From Setaria digitata (Eukaryota > Nematoda > Chromadorea > Rhabditida > Setariidae): DNA of 64,000 nt. The stretch is taken from assembly GCA_003640385.1 (NCBI GenBank), contig RCAB01000047.1, positions 124,001 to 188,000 on the forward strand, written 5' to 3'. The translations under genes and the position numbers were made by a program. Below the pieces are notes generated by a model, which saw only the letters and a list, made by a program, of their open reading frames with translations, had not been told where the DNA came from and searched no databases. This document shows positions 36,448 to 49,326 of this stretch, in pieces (position 1 is the stretch's first letter; the number at the start of each line of letters is the position of its first letter).

Positions 36448-39021
36448 TCAAAGGCGACCTACGTCTTGCGGTGCAAGATTTGAAATGGAAAGTTCGGCTA
36501 CGGTAGAAAAATTAATTGCCACTGGTTCATTCAGACTGCTCGGCAAATTTTTCAGCATTTCCATGGCATCAGAAACTTGTCCCTTATACAGTAAACAAAT
36601 TGCCATGTTGTTGCATAGCTAAAAATTTTAGAGAGATAACCGTTGTCAGAAAATAAGGAACGTCACTAATGTTTCATGTGAGTATGTAAATTAAGATGAT
36701 AACAGTAAAAGATTACGAGTACATGCAGCTCAAAAGATAACTACTGAGAATCATGTATGTAGTAAGGAAAACAGGCAATTTTCCAGAAGCGTATATTTTT
36801 CCTCCTCGTGCAGAACTATCTGAAGAAACTGAATGGAACTGTAATACTTCGGAAGACGAAAATAGGTTGGGGTATTTTTGCAACGTTTCGTAAGCTTCAT
36901 TATAGTTCCCATAAAATACGCCTTTCAAGCATCTAAAATATTTGATTTTTCTTCTTTAAAATATAAATGCACCATTTACACATCTTCCACTCAGAATTGA
37001 ACTAAATTTAACCTTTGTAGAAAAACACTCAGGAAGCACAAAAACAAAATACAATATACGAATAATCCAACAACATGCCTGTGCAAAACCTGATCGTCAT
37101 GATCTGATGCACTGATTTCATTCGAATAATGCTCTAATTTCTTCTGATTACCAATTGCTATTGCCATTCTCATTAACATCAATTTCAGCGCCACTCGCTG
37201 TTTAGCACTTAGCCCATCTGCCTTTGATAAGCGATTATACAAGATCATAGACGTTGAATATTCCTATAATACCACAAATTATTCATCGTGAAAAACTTTA
37301 TGTTTAATACATAGTGACTGATCCATTAATCAGTGTGAACCCACCATTCTATATGTTTTCAAAATTCGTTTTATTTCGTTTCGGTACTTCAAGGCAAAAA
37401 GTTAGAAAAGCTTTAAATACACTACTTTTAGAAAGAACAAACTACGCGCACGCATTTTCTGAACGGCTAACAAACGGTCGTTCCATATTTTGAGGGAATA
37501 TTCGCTTCGATTCACTGAATTATCTAGAACCTGCAATGTCATATATGATCGACTCAGCTTCCTACCAATTTAACAGTAAAAACACGGAGAAGAAGGAAAT
37601 ATAATCTACACATTACTTTATTAACATTTTTCTCCAAACGATCAATTCTCTCTAAAGCTGCCCACGGGTTAGAAGTGAAACGTAATGCTTCAGCATGAAT
37701 CAAGCGCATACTGAATAGTACCATACTTCCTAAAATTAAAGAAATCATTAAAAAGTACATAATTCTTCCAAGAGATGAACAAAAATAAATTTTACAACTT
37801 TAAAAATTCTCTGATATTCAAAGCCATTTCGTCCAGTCCATAAATTTTTTCAAAATATAACACTCACAAATGCCTTGGTATTTTCAATATTTGAATGCAT
37901 ACCTTTGGGACCTCCTGGATAGAGCATGGGGTAATACTGGTAGAATAGATCTGGTGCATCTAACTCCTCAAATGGTAGCAATTCGTCATTTAATAATGTA
38001 TACAGTTTTAAGACCATAAGCAACTGTAAACGACATGCCCATACCTGCAAAGAAAATCACATCAACAAATAATTGGCAAAGACTCTACTTTATGCCTATC
38101 ACTTTAATAATTAATAACCAGCACTTGATGTACTCATAAAAACAGTCCTATTCACATCATTTCACTAAAATGTTTATGTTATTATAATTCAACTCAATTA
38201 AACTAAGAAAAATTGACCGTCTACCTAAATATCAAAGAGAAAACCTTGAAGCTGTACTCCGTATTGCTCGAAGGCTGCCCAGCCATTCCAAATCCTTGAT
38301 TGACTTTTGTCAACAGTTCGGCAGTTAAATTAACAGCAGCCCGAAGATGTCCATCATTCTAAAAATACCTATAAAATTAGTAAAAAAGCTTAAAATACAA
38401 TAACATAATCCTACTACAACTATCATTTTCTTCTATACACTAAAATTATGGATCATAAACTAATGACTCCAGCAAAGTAGCACGCACAGTATCCATACAT
38501 TTTTGAACAGGTTTTCCCTTTCATTACCTGCACAGCTATTTTGGTGTAAAATTTCCATAATTTTCATAAAAATCCTTTTTTTTCTTATATTAAAAAGCAG
38601 TGCTGAAAAATCCATTTATTAATACACCCTGATCAGCAGAAAGCTTGTCAAAAAATCAAAAAGAGACCAACAATGAGAAGATGGACACCACTCATATCTC
38701 TGGGAACTGATGGTCGAACGATAGTTTTATTTAGCTTCTGTTCTAGTGTATTGGCCATCAAATCCGGTAAATCTACATTGGACCTTCAAACAAGTAATGC
38801 ATGACTTTGTGAGAAAGCACTAAGTGATAAAACCTACAAACAAAACTCGACAAAAATCTGAAGTTCAAATGCGTAAAAATATTAATCCAAATACATCGCA
38901 ACGATACTTACTTCAACCCAGGCATAGTGTAGCAAATATCAAATCTTGACAACGCGAGTGCTTCCACCAATCTGTCCGAACAAGGCCATTCCTGCAGACT
39001 TTCATCACTAGACTTCAACAT
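36448..39021 (-). CDS. TRAPPC12-like TPR subunit of the TRAPP tethering complex
   Basis: Nine phase-consistent exons: 38912-39021, 38687-38783, 38245-38358, 37903-38044, 37617-37729, 37426-37530, 37079-37263, 36773-36932 and 36448-36618, encoding 398 residues. It matches the C-terminal half of vertebrate TRAPPC12 in order: HLRAAVNLTAELLTKVNQGFG; LLPFEELDAPDLFYQYYP followed by MLYPGGPKGSMVLFSMRL; WNDRLLAVQKMRARSLFFLK; NNMAICLLYKGQVSDAM. Helical TPR repeats fill the last two thirds. TRAPPC12 acts in ER-Golgi vesicle tethering (TRAPPIII) and, in vertebrates, at kinetochores. The protein is about half the human length and lacks the long disordered N-terminus. A TTTCCAG acceptor three bases before the ATG suggests a spliced leader or an unseen 5' exon. 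Exon 7 appears to use a GC donor. Confidence 0.88.
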
Positions 39022-39580
39022 TTGCTGGAAATTAGGACATGAAATTTGTATTTGTGAAACCCAAACAATTTTCTTTATGGATCTAAAAATCTTGGAATTT
39101 AGAAGCTGGAAACTGGAGACCAATAAAATCTGAATACGACTATCCACGCAGCAACAGTGTAAACATTTTTCCCTTAAAGTTACAATCGTTTATTGAGAAC
39201 CACAAGATTCGAGTACGATTGAACAACGCATAAAAACGAAACACGTAAAAAAAAAAAAGTTCTGGAATATGACGAAAACATTGGTTAGGCCACAAAGTTC
39301 AAAAAACAGTACCAACAAAACATAACTGAAACAAAACAGCTATCGCAATTTTCATCAAGAAATACCGATACAACAAAGAATATGTAAAACATGCACTGAA
39401 CGGCCCGTATACAACAACTAACAAGTAGACTAATGATTTTAAAATGATGTTCTAAAGACTTGTCCTATAGAGATTTCATATAGTATAAGGACTAATTCCG
39501 ATAGTAACATACAGATTTGTGGATAGGCACTGACACATCAGTTAAGTCAAGTACAGTTCTAAGCACATTGACTGAAACAT

Positions 39581-39612
<32 letters not shown>

Positions 39613-39682
39613 TGGAAACAATACAACCATAACAATAAGTAGAGATCAGTACCAACAAACATCATGAATAAAACTGTAAAAC
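39022..39682. other. Spacer between API5 and TRAPPC12
   Basis: About 660 bp between the API5 stop and the TRAPPC12 start, with a poly(A) run at 39587-39612. No exon is supported. The length and the acceptor at its end fit an operon-type intercistronic region or an ordinary promoter. Confidence 0.5.
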
Positions 39683-42600
39683 TAGCGCCGATTAAAGCGT
39701 CCTCCAGCATTATTTTTTTTGCCACCACGACTTAGCACACCTAAAAGAGCTTTACATAAGAGACATTTCTCGGAGAATCAATTTTCTTTCCTACATTATT
39801 CTGAAAATTTTATTATCCTTACTTTCTCAGGAAATGTGTAAATTAAGAAATTCGTACAAGATTTTTGTTAGTTCAACATAAGTGGACGTCTCGCTCAAAA
39901 TTAATTAACTGTTGAGATCATACTAACAATAAAAATAATGAGATCTGGGAAAAAAATGTCCGTTATGTGCGAAGATAGGACTTACAACGCATAAATTAAA
40001 AAATTGTAATTATATATATATATATATAAATCAAATACAGCTGCGATAATAGAAAGTCAGTAGCATACATATTAAATATCAAGAAAAAGCTCGAGAAACT
40101 CACCACTATACTTCCCGCCAGGAGGCACGTAAAAATCAGGGAGTGGTCTTTTTCGTTTCTGTTCTGTATCAACGTTCGATTCGTGATCCCGCTTTCTAGA
40201 AGAAATCTTTAGACCATTATCCTTAAAGTTATTTTTAAAAAACATCAGCATAGACAACTGGAGACTGAGGGTATACCTGTTTTCTGCTTTCCAGCTTGGA
40301 GTTATAGCAAAGATAAAGGAAGGCGATTTGTGAGCAAGCATTTTCATCAAATGAAGAGTATTTTCCGCCATTTTCAGCGAGTTTTGTTGGAAGGAATACT
40401 GAGTCTTATCTCGTTTAGAGGGTTCCAATTTACGCATCTTCTGTAATTCAGAATTCGCAGACACTATATACTGTTGTAGAAGCCGTCCCAAATAAATGAT
40501 TCTGAAATATTATACATAAATGCACGTAAGGCAGTGAGATAATCAATCTTTAACTTCTTTCCGTCAATATGATGCCCTAACTATTTTGACCCTCTTACCC
40601 ACATTAGTTTATACAGCACATTATACCACCTAAATAAATTCCGAAACGTCCTACTGGCATCCATTTCTTCATTATTAAGGCATTTAAGCCAAATTTTTGG
40701 AAGGCTCAATATTTTTTACAAAGAAAACAACACGGAAACCTTTTCCGCCAATTTTCTGGATCCTTGCTATGTTCCACAGCATAATCAAAAGCTGTTTTGT
40801 CTGCCTTACAGAACGAAGCAAAGGCTAAGGATGTTGTTTCCAGCTCACTCAGACGCAATTCTTGTTCCAGAGATGTATTCGCATCTCCCACATTTGCATC
40901 AGAACGTTCCGATGGAAGTGGAGGAATAAGTTTCTAAAAAAGGAACTTAATTTTAGCCAATGAACTTAGTCCGAAAAATTTAGTGTAATAAAAAAAAAAA
41001 ACGGTGGTGTTGACATTTTACCAAGACAAGTCCTAGTTTAGTAAGATATAATATTCATTTTTAAGAATACCAAACTCAGTAGCAAATGGAATCAAATACT
41101 ACATTAAAGGACAAAATATAAATTGAATACAAACCGAAAAATAATCAGCTAAAATCATCAAATCACTTCGGTCCAGTGACTTCGAAAAAGGAGCAAGCTC
41201 AACCAAATCTCGCAAAAATCTAATACGTAACGCTGCGTCAACTTCTTCAAGAACAGGAATGCCTTTGGATATCATAAAGTTAACCAGTTCACTACTTCGA
41301 CAATTTGCCTAGAATGGAGCGTATCACATCTCAGTCTTAGTATGTTTTAAAAAAGGTAAACGAAGATTCGTTTTTCGCATCAAAATTCTTCGTTCACAGA
41401 ACTAACCGAAAAAAGCAAGCGTGCTCTTTCAACAAAATACAATATTTGGTCAAAGCGTTGAGGATCGTTAGCCTGAAAATTAAAAATTGTGCTTCTAGGA
41501 ATGACTATGCAATATTCACGGAAATATAATCCTGAATAATTACTTTAGCAAAGACAATTTCTTTCTCAACTTCAAGAATATTTCGGAGCACTTCTCATTG
41601 TTGATTAAGACCAATAAGTTATCGCAATTTATAGCAGAATCGACAAAGTAAAAAATTTTGTATGGGATTTCAGTTAAAAATTCAAAAAAAAAGGATGTTA
41701 AAAAATACAGGAAACGGTTCGCTGATTTGCATTTGATCAACAACGATCTTGTACAGTACCACACGCCCTTTTGTTGTTCGGAAAAAATCTAACGAACACA
41801 TAAAATTAAAAATTAAATCGAATTCTCCAGCTGTTATATCTTTAAGTACCTGAAAACAACCAACGGTGGTTAACAAGATGAAGTGAATACAGCATATTTC
41901 GATAACAGTGGAGATATGTATACCTACCTCTCGGATATGATGCTCGATAGACTGCATTAATTCTTCATTCATCAAATGAACAGGAATGTCGCGTACATGC
42001 AACTGGATAAATTTTAGTAGACGCAAGCGTACCGATTCCTCCTCCGATTTTACAACATTAACAAATATCGCCGAAAGTACGTCTGAGTATGGCGACCGTT
42101 TATTAGAAGTCTAATTGAAACTTCGAAGGAAAAAAAAAAGAAACTTCGAATCGTTCATGAAAAAAGAATTCCTGGAGAAGGAACTTTATCCCAATTATGT
42201 ATTACACAAATTTTCTATACTTATTAAATACCAGCCTTTCGGATGAGACTTGAGGAATTGGACGAGGACGTTTGTAAGCATAGCTATTTCTTGCAGTTCG
42301 TCCGTTTGCTGCAGCATCTGTGACAATACATCCGCAATTTTATCGACAAGTTCACCAGATTTAACTACATGGGGTATTTCACGAATCACTGCTTTTCGAA
42401 TCTGCAAAAATATTTAAAATATAGTGGGAAAAACAACGGACTGGTGAAACAAAAATCCAAACAAATTGAATATTAGTATACGGTAATTGAACTAATAAAA
42501 CAGATACATCGGGGTCTCGATCTTCTAGTAGTGAAACAAGAGAATAAAAAGCGACATTTCGGAGGTCCGTGAAATCTTGCCAGTATCGAACGATCATGTG

Positions 42601-43010
42601 AGCACAAAGCTTTTTCACCTTTCCATTGTTACCTTTGGTACCCGAGATAAAAACTTTGTAATCTTCAGCGTCCTGCAACTTCGTGGGTTTCTATCTTCTT
42701 TTGTTACCAGAAAACACTAAATTCAATTTAAAAGTCATCTTTCTAATCAGTAAAACTTCTGCACTCCAAGAAAAGTAAATCTTACAATGTGTGCAATTGA
42801 ATAATATACAACTTCAATAATATACAACACAACATTTAACGTCCACCTATAACGTGATTTGTGGTCATAATAAGGTGTTAATTCCCGTTTTCATAATTTT
42901 ACGAGTCGTAATTGTTATAAACGAGAATGAGATTAGCGGATAACCTTCACTTCAGCCTTATCGAGACGTTCGCACGCATCATATACATCATCAACTGTTG
43001 CACTGCTCAT
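39683..43010 (-). CDS. Apoptosis inhibitor 5 (API5/AAC-11) homologue
   Basis: Eleven exons: 42945-43010, 42502-42672, 42232-42401, 41928-42110, 41709-41849, 41407-41472, 41135-41308, 40740-40933, 40277-40501, 40104-40195 and 39683-39740, for about 512 residues (API5 proteins have about 500-525). Matches in order: KKLCAHMIVRYWQDFTDL and EDRDPDVSIRKAVIREIPHV (HEAT-like repeats), VLKDITAGEFDLIFNFMCSL, FVERARLLFS, GRLLQQYI, FAITPSWKAENR, and the conserved end FYVPPGGKYSG followed by a Gly/Arg-rich tail. API5 is a nuclear all-helical protein that suppresses apoptosis after growth-factor loss and is linked to mRNA export. Ten of eleven exons join cleanly; the donor of exon 3 (near 42232) leaves a phase mismatch. 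It lies head-to-tail upstream of TRAPPC12. Confidence 0.92.
40011..40028. repeat. (TA)n microsatellite in the last API5 intron
   Basis: About nine TA units. Confidence 0.9.
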
Positions 43011-45730
43011 TTTTCAGATGTTTTCGCAAACGGAGTGACAAACGGCTACACCAGCGAGAATAAGTTCTGCTGAAAAATCTTTGAAACACTGCGCATTGTT
43101 TGTATGCATGTTTCTTCACTTTCATTATGTGATGGAGTGTAAAAGTACTAGGCAAGTAATTGCTTTAAGCAGAGGAAAAACAAAAATAAAATAGAAAAAT
43201 GCAAAATGTATTTGTAACGGAAAATATAACAATGAAGATCGAATCGAGATAATAATAAGCATATAAACGTCGAAAAATGAGACAGACGTTTAGATTAGCA
43301 AATACGACAGTCTATTTGAACAGCACCATAGACCCAAGCTTAACAGAAAACAAGCGCATCAGCGGTAAATTGCGCGATTTAAGAGGTAATTTATTGATCT
43401 AAAACTGTTTCAATCTCGTGAACTAATTTCGAAAATAATACCACCAGGCCAAAAAAGAGACCCTAACAGGACAATGCACAAGTACCAACGCAGGTACTAC
43501 AGAATATCATAACACTAGAAGGAAACAAAAAAATTGCGGCAGCGAATATGCAAATTTTAGAGATCCATGTTTTAGGTTGCGATACCACAGGTCACACGGG
43601 AGTATTTATGATGCAGTAACTGTCGAATGTCCGTTTAAACAATACAGGCAATGAGACGCAGAATAGCTACACGTAACTTAATTGAATTAATGGAAGCTAA
43701 CATATCTCAGCTGGTATTTGTAGAAATAAATGCCTCTTACAGTTGCAGCGATATACCTCATTCTAGATCATGGTGAAAAACAATAATTTGCAAGCTACAC
43801 AACCAGATTAACAAACAACTGGATCGAAACAATATTAAATTAATATCATCGTCTTAGTTCTCATCCTCAAACGGTCCTTCTCTGACGGAAAGAAAATGGG
43901 GAGAAAACGTAGCAGAGGGGAGATGAAGCTGGAAACATGGATAAAGTGCAGCAGGATGGGAAATCCTTTTACACAAGCGGAGATAAAAGAATGTGTGCTT
44001 CATCTCCGTATCAATGGTACTTTTCGTGTGACCAGTTCAAACATCAAAAATACGTCTATCTTACATATCAGAAAAATGAAGTATGATACGTGAGTTTGGA
44101 CGTTGTAATATGAAATAAGCGCACTATCTCCTGCTTACACCTGCCTGACACAACCACTTGGAAATGATTCGAATCCTACGTCTTCATCAACAATATTGGA
44201 AGAACGAGGAAATATCGGACGAATTTGATGACTTATACAGCGGTATATTACCAAACGCATCCAGCTGATCTGGATTCTCTTTCCGACATAAGTCTCACGC
44301 GAAACCTTCCGGCAGATGTACAGTACGGCAACGTGATAAACCCCTCCTCTACTCTCAGGCCGTAGCTAATCGTACCTGACAATAGTAATCTGACTTATTG
44401 TTTGGGTCAACATGCGATCACAACGGAATGGACGAGACGTGTAACGGCAGCACATCTCGTGCTGTCCGTCAGGAATCTGTATCGATCACGGTATCTGTAC
44501 AGTTTGACTTCCGAAGCGTATGTGAGTCACTTCGTGCTCACTTTTATCTCTCACCGCCGATTCCCATTTCTTTCAAAGTTCCTCATATTTATTTCTTCTT
44601 TTATATTTTCCATTCGACCGTCAATAGCGAAATTAGTTTTGGCACTGTTTCATTTGGATTTTGTGATTGGGATCGATTTTTTCAGAAGATTTTTAAGCCT
44701 TTCCTGAAACTTTCTTGAAACTAAATATTTTCGGATTTTTTCAAGTACTCTCGAAACCGTCTGAAGAATCTAGAAATATTAAGATGCGAGTACTGTGATT
44801 GATAGGCAAACACTAGAACTGGGAATTTCTGAATTACCTTGCACAGGTGATTTCGATTCTTCTATCTTCTGTATCCGGTAGAGATCCATATCGCATATTG
44901 TTGACAGTAGACTGTGCTATTTTTGACAGAGGGAAGTTAAATCTGAATCAGTACACTCCATTCTATACTTTCAGCTTGCTAATTTTGTTGTTGCTTGCTT
45001 GCAATCGCAATGAACGTCTTGGAATTGTTTGGATTTGATTTCAGTACTACGCTTACCGAAACTCAAAAAATTACAAAAGGTTTTATTGTAATTACACTTT
45101 CATATATCACAGTCCTATTACAGTACCAAATGTACATTCCTTTACTTGCTTTTTCATCTATCTCTTCATTTAAACAGCAGAATGAGAGATTTTATACGCT
45201 TTCAGTTCATCCATACTTCTATGAATTTTGGCCCTTAGCTTTCAGGTTCATTTTTTTGGTCATTTTGTGAAATTAGGCAAACAGCAATCAGTGGAATATT
45301 TTACAAAATGGGATTAATTTGCAGTAATTATCAGTTGGTTTGATGAAGAAAGCTTGGAGGTTGTAATGATTCGTCAGTTTATGTTTCGCAGTGTTGTGAA
45401 ATCACTTTATTTCAAGTTTTGTTCATTACAGTACATTAGTGCAAGATTCTTTTTACTGTTTGGTGAAGGGTAATGATTAGAAACATGCATATTTTCGATC
45501 TTAATTGCCATAATTTACTGGTTATACTTCCCACCTTTTGTGCGAAAAGAAGCGATTTGTAGATTGTAATCTGAACTCAAACTAACCATTTTAAGCTGTA
45601 ATTTATCTTAATCAAAAGTGGGCGATTGGTGGCAAGCTAACCCCTTTTGGGGTCGGATAACGCTGATTGTTGTTTGTAAAATTCATGAATTGCTGGAATT
45701 TAATTTTTTTTTTTTTTTTTCTCCTAATAG
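43011..45730. other. Divergent intergenic region between API5 and RUFY
   Basis: Holds the 5' flanks of API5 (minus) and RUFY (plus). The part at 43860-44560 is slightly GC-richer and has short open pieces on the plus strand, for example about 44107-44225 (QPLGNDSNPTSSSTILEE) and 43896-44093. These could be 5' exons of RUFY, whose start is missing. None could be joined in phase with confidence. Confidence 0.4.
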
Positions 45731-45747
45731 ATTATTGTTCCTTCTAG

Positions 45748-48700
45748 ATTATGAGCGGTCTAATTTACTGTTAATCGCGAGGTTGGTGTTGCGTTCATTC
45801 CTGGATGAAAGTATGCGTTTAAGACATCGTATAATCGAGACCGAAATACGTTCACTTACTGATCTTTTCGTCATACTTGAGAAAGTTTTATGGCATGGTT
45901 TTAAAAGTTCAGGTTAACAATTTCAAGGTTTCTGATGTTTTAAATGTCATATATTTTCGTAGTATGTCGTCATTTATTATCCAACTGTTTTATACTATAG
46001 GTTCAAATACTAGATTATGTTATCTAATACTTAAATAATGGAATTAAGTGCTAAAGATTTAAGCAATTTGATTTGAACAGTGACGGGCTTGAATTAGAAA
46101 ACAATTTTTTTAATGACTCTATAAAAAAAAGGAAAAAAACCTTCAAAGTGCGGCTGAAACCAGTCAGTTTCTGCACATTGGTAGTTCCATACTTAATTTT
46201 TTTTTTTTTTTTTTTTTTTTTTTTGTAGTCCAAAAGACGATGATAGCACTACGCGCACCGGATTCCGAATTATGGAGTTGCCTTGGTAAAATTGCAAGTG
46301 TAACTTCAGATATGAACGAAAGTTATCAGTGTATTGACCGTCTTGATACGATCACGTACGCTGCTACTTTTTTGAAAGTCGAATCAGTTTATCAAAAACT
46401 GAAATAATTATTCATTATTACTAACTTTTTTCTTGTAAATTTTCAGAAATTGATTTCAGAACACCTCTACTTCGACTTCGAGCCTTCTTGAGGTTAGCTG
46501 TTATGCAAAAGAAACTTGGCAATTACTTCGAAAATTTGATCACTTCAAATTGTATTAGGTATTAATTTTCAGTTGCTCTCATTCAGAAATAATTTTCATT
46601 CGTGTTCTTTAGAATCTGGAAAGTTTGTTTAAAATTATCACAGTGCATTCATTTTTCGATTATTCGAGAAAATTGAAAGGAGTTCACTTATTGTTTGCAG
46701 AACAAATGAGAGATATTGGAGCACTGAGAATTCCAGTAGGTATTTTATATTTGGCATAGGCGGGATATGAGTGATTTATTTTATAATGAAGAAGTATGGC
46801 GTGTCCTACAATCCTTAAAGACGGGAATCAGTAAAATATGATATTTCATGAGATGTTTTCCGGGACTTCTACGAGCCATGGGCATTGATTCGACATGATG
46901 AATGCATTGGTTTATCGGGAGCACTCATGGCACTTTCGGTTCTTGATTGCAATCTAGCGCTAGATCAAGAACAGTTGGAAAACCAGCCCGTGTGAGCCTT
47001 TTCTGCATTGTCCAGCTTTTCGATTATTCGGATGTTTCGTTGTGTCGTTATAGTAATTTTTCAATTGCAAGTATCCGTATTAAAGGACTGTTGAGTTGTC
47101 GGCTTACGTCTGCTTACCAAACATACCGATTGATGCTAATAGTGAAAAGGAATCAGATACGGCCAATGCAAAATCACTGGAACGTGCTCTGGATCAAAAA
47201 AATTATTTGGAACAGCGAAATCATTATTTGGAGTAAGATTTTTTATGAAACTTGTTTTCCTTTCGTAAAGAAGCACTTTTCTCTATTCGTCTTTTTTTAC
47301 CTCATAATTTGTTGCTGTAATTTTAGATTTAAATTGGCTGAGTTAAAGTCGAAAATGAATGAAGTCAGTTTATCTGCTCTCAGTAGCATCGGTGTAAGAG
47401 ATTTTATTAATTTTGTTAATTTCTGGAATGTGATTTGGCATTTTCAGAATAAGTGTGAGTTGCTCTGTATATCATAATTTTTCAGAAGTGAACGAGTACT
47501 TTGATTAATTTTGTGCTGATACTTGAAACCCTGCGAAATATTGAAATAAATTTTTTAGCTAGCTGACGCTGCGACAGAGGATGCATCGAAGGTGACTGCC
47601 GAGTGCATTGCTACTACTGAAGCATTGGAGAAGGAAAAGTGTGTCTTGTCATTTGTCTGTTTAAATATATAAAGCTTTAAAGATAATTTTTGATTTTAAA
47701 ATATTTATATTTCAGAGCACAGCTGGCTCAGTTGGCATCGGAGAAAGAAGACTCTATAAGAATCTTGCGACAACAATTAGCTGATACGAAAAAAGTGAAT
47801 GTTGATTTATATGAAAAAATTCGCATTGTAGAAGGGAAATGTCGACAGTTGGAGAAAGATATGGTCAGTAGTAACAAGCGATATAACCATGTGAGTTGTT
47901 TTTCCCATTTGTGTCTAACTCTTGTAAATTCATTCAAATAGTCCAAATTGCACTTGTAGTTGTTATGAGGTGTGAAGCTTAAATCAGTGTTAAATAAAAG
48001 TGGCTTATTAAGGAAAGGGAACAGCAACAACAAATAATCGATGCATTAAAAAAACGAGAATCGGAGCGTGAAATGGATTTGGAACGTGAAGCTAGTACTT
48101 CGGAAATGTTAAAAAAAGAACTGGCCGATAAAACTGATGAATACATGCAAACACTGAGTGTGTTGGAAAAAAAACAGGTAGGAAGATTTAAGTTTATAAG
48201 TTTTCTACTTGTACTTTCAATTCCAAATTTAGAGAAATGAAATTTATGTATGAAGTGAGAAACGTCTGACGCTTGTTTACTTATTTAGCAGGAATTGGCT
48301 ACTGCAAATGATCGACTCGGGAAATTACAGCGTCAAACTTCTGAATTGAACGAAAAGCTGAAACAGTTACCTGTGATAAAACAGGTTTACTTTATTCTTT
48401 ACTCAGTAATGTTGCATGAATATCGATGTGGAAGTTAAAGCAGTTTTAACTGTCACTTTCAACGGTGTGGTTCAGCCTGTGTTTGGGAGGAACTGTCTTA
48501 TAAAATATGAAAGAATCGATATTTCATTTTGCATATTCTTCTGTCTATCTGTCTTCTAATATATATACTGATCTTTATGTTCCATTGAGTACTCGTGGCA
48601 TTTTCAGGAACTTGAAGAATTGGCTGCAAGTTATAAATATAAAAGCGAAAAACTGGAGGAATGTGAAAAGGCTTTGGAAGAACTTGGTGGTCATCTTTCT

Positions 48701-49326
48701 GTGTATGTCACAAATTTACGTTGCGTAGAATTTGGTATTAATATTACATGTTGTTTATATTGTTCTGACGTCCTGTAGTAAATGATTGCTTCAGGTCAAA
48801 ATTGAAGGTAGTTGAACTGAAGGAGGAACTGTTACCTCTATCTGAAGCTGAATGGGAAAAGGATGGCAATGTTGTGAATTGTAAAGGATGTAATCTGCAA
48901 TTCAGTATGAGTAAACGGAAGCATCATTGCAGGTTTGTCTGAAAGATGTTTTATGTCATGTCTCCTAGAAGGTGAGTAATAAAATTTAGTAATAGTCCTT
49001 TAAGTAAACTGCAAGTAGAAGATAATAGACGAGTGGAGCGTTCGTCGTGGTTGGTTTATGCTAGTCATAACTGAAGGTTTCAATTAGCAGAAATATATCT
49101 TTATATTGCTGATTTTGAAGATTGTAACATTGTGGTATATTGTAAAAATACAAACAGCTCCTATTACAGGAATTGTGGTTCTATCTTTTGTAATTCATGC
49201 ACTGATGCTCGTGTTAAGTTGCCTTCCAACGCAAAACCAGTACGAGTCTGTTTGCACTGCTACAATTTACTGCGCTCACGACATAATTCATCGTTAGAAG
49301 AAAATGCTTCACTTAATTCCATATAA
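45748..49326 (+). CDS. RUFY-type protein: RUN, coiled coil and FYVE domains (5' end not found)
   Basis: Exons: 45748-45912, 46229-46355, 46460-46558, 46701-46735, 46853-46989, one short exon at 47016 (end unresolved), 47143-47232, 47327-47393, 47559-47638, 47716-47890, 48013-48177, 48292-48384, 48608-48702, 48795-48932 and 49170-49326. RUN domain: YERSNLLLIARLVLRSFL, LFVILEKVLWHGFK, RAFLRLAVMQKKL, FYEPWALIRHDE. Exons from 47143 to about 48790 give Lys/Glu/Gln-rich coiled coil starting ERALDQKNYLEQ. The last two exons encode a FYVE finger with a WEKD motif, RKHHCR, RVC and the expected CxxC zinc pairs. FYVE binds PI3P on early endosomes and RUN binds small GTPases, so this is an endosomal trafficking effector. 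The first exon lacks an ATG; only a few N-terminal residues seem missing compared with RUFY1/2. Any 176-codon ORF through 46947-47477 is exon/intron read-through. Confidence 0.9.
46198..46224. repeat. Poly(T) run before RUFY exon 2
   Basis: About 27 consecutive T ending in the GTAG acceptor of the exon at 46229. Confidence 0.95.

Noticed and set aside
44398..44718. Two overlapping plus-strand ORFs of about 100 codons
   Set aside because: They overlap in different frames, are Phe/Ser/Ile-rich and join to nothing.
46947..47477. Longest single ORF in the window, 176 codons, plus strand
   Set aside because: It runs through RUFY exons and introns in the wrong frame; the true frames carry the RUN and coiled-coil sequence.
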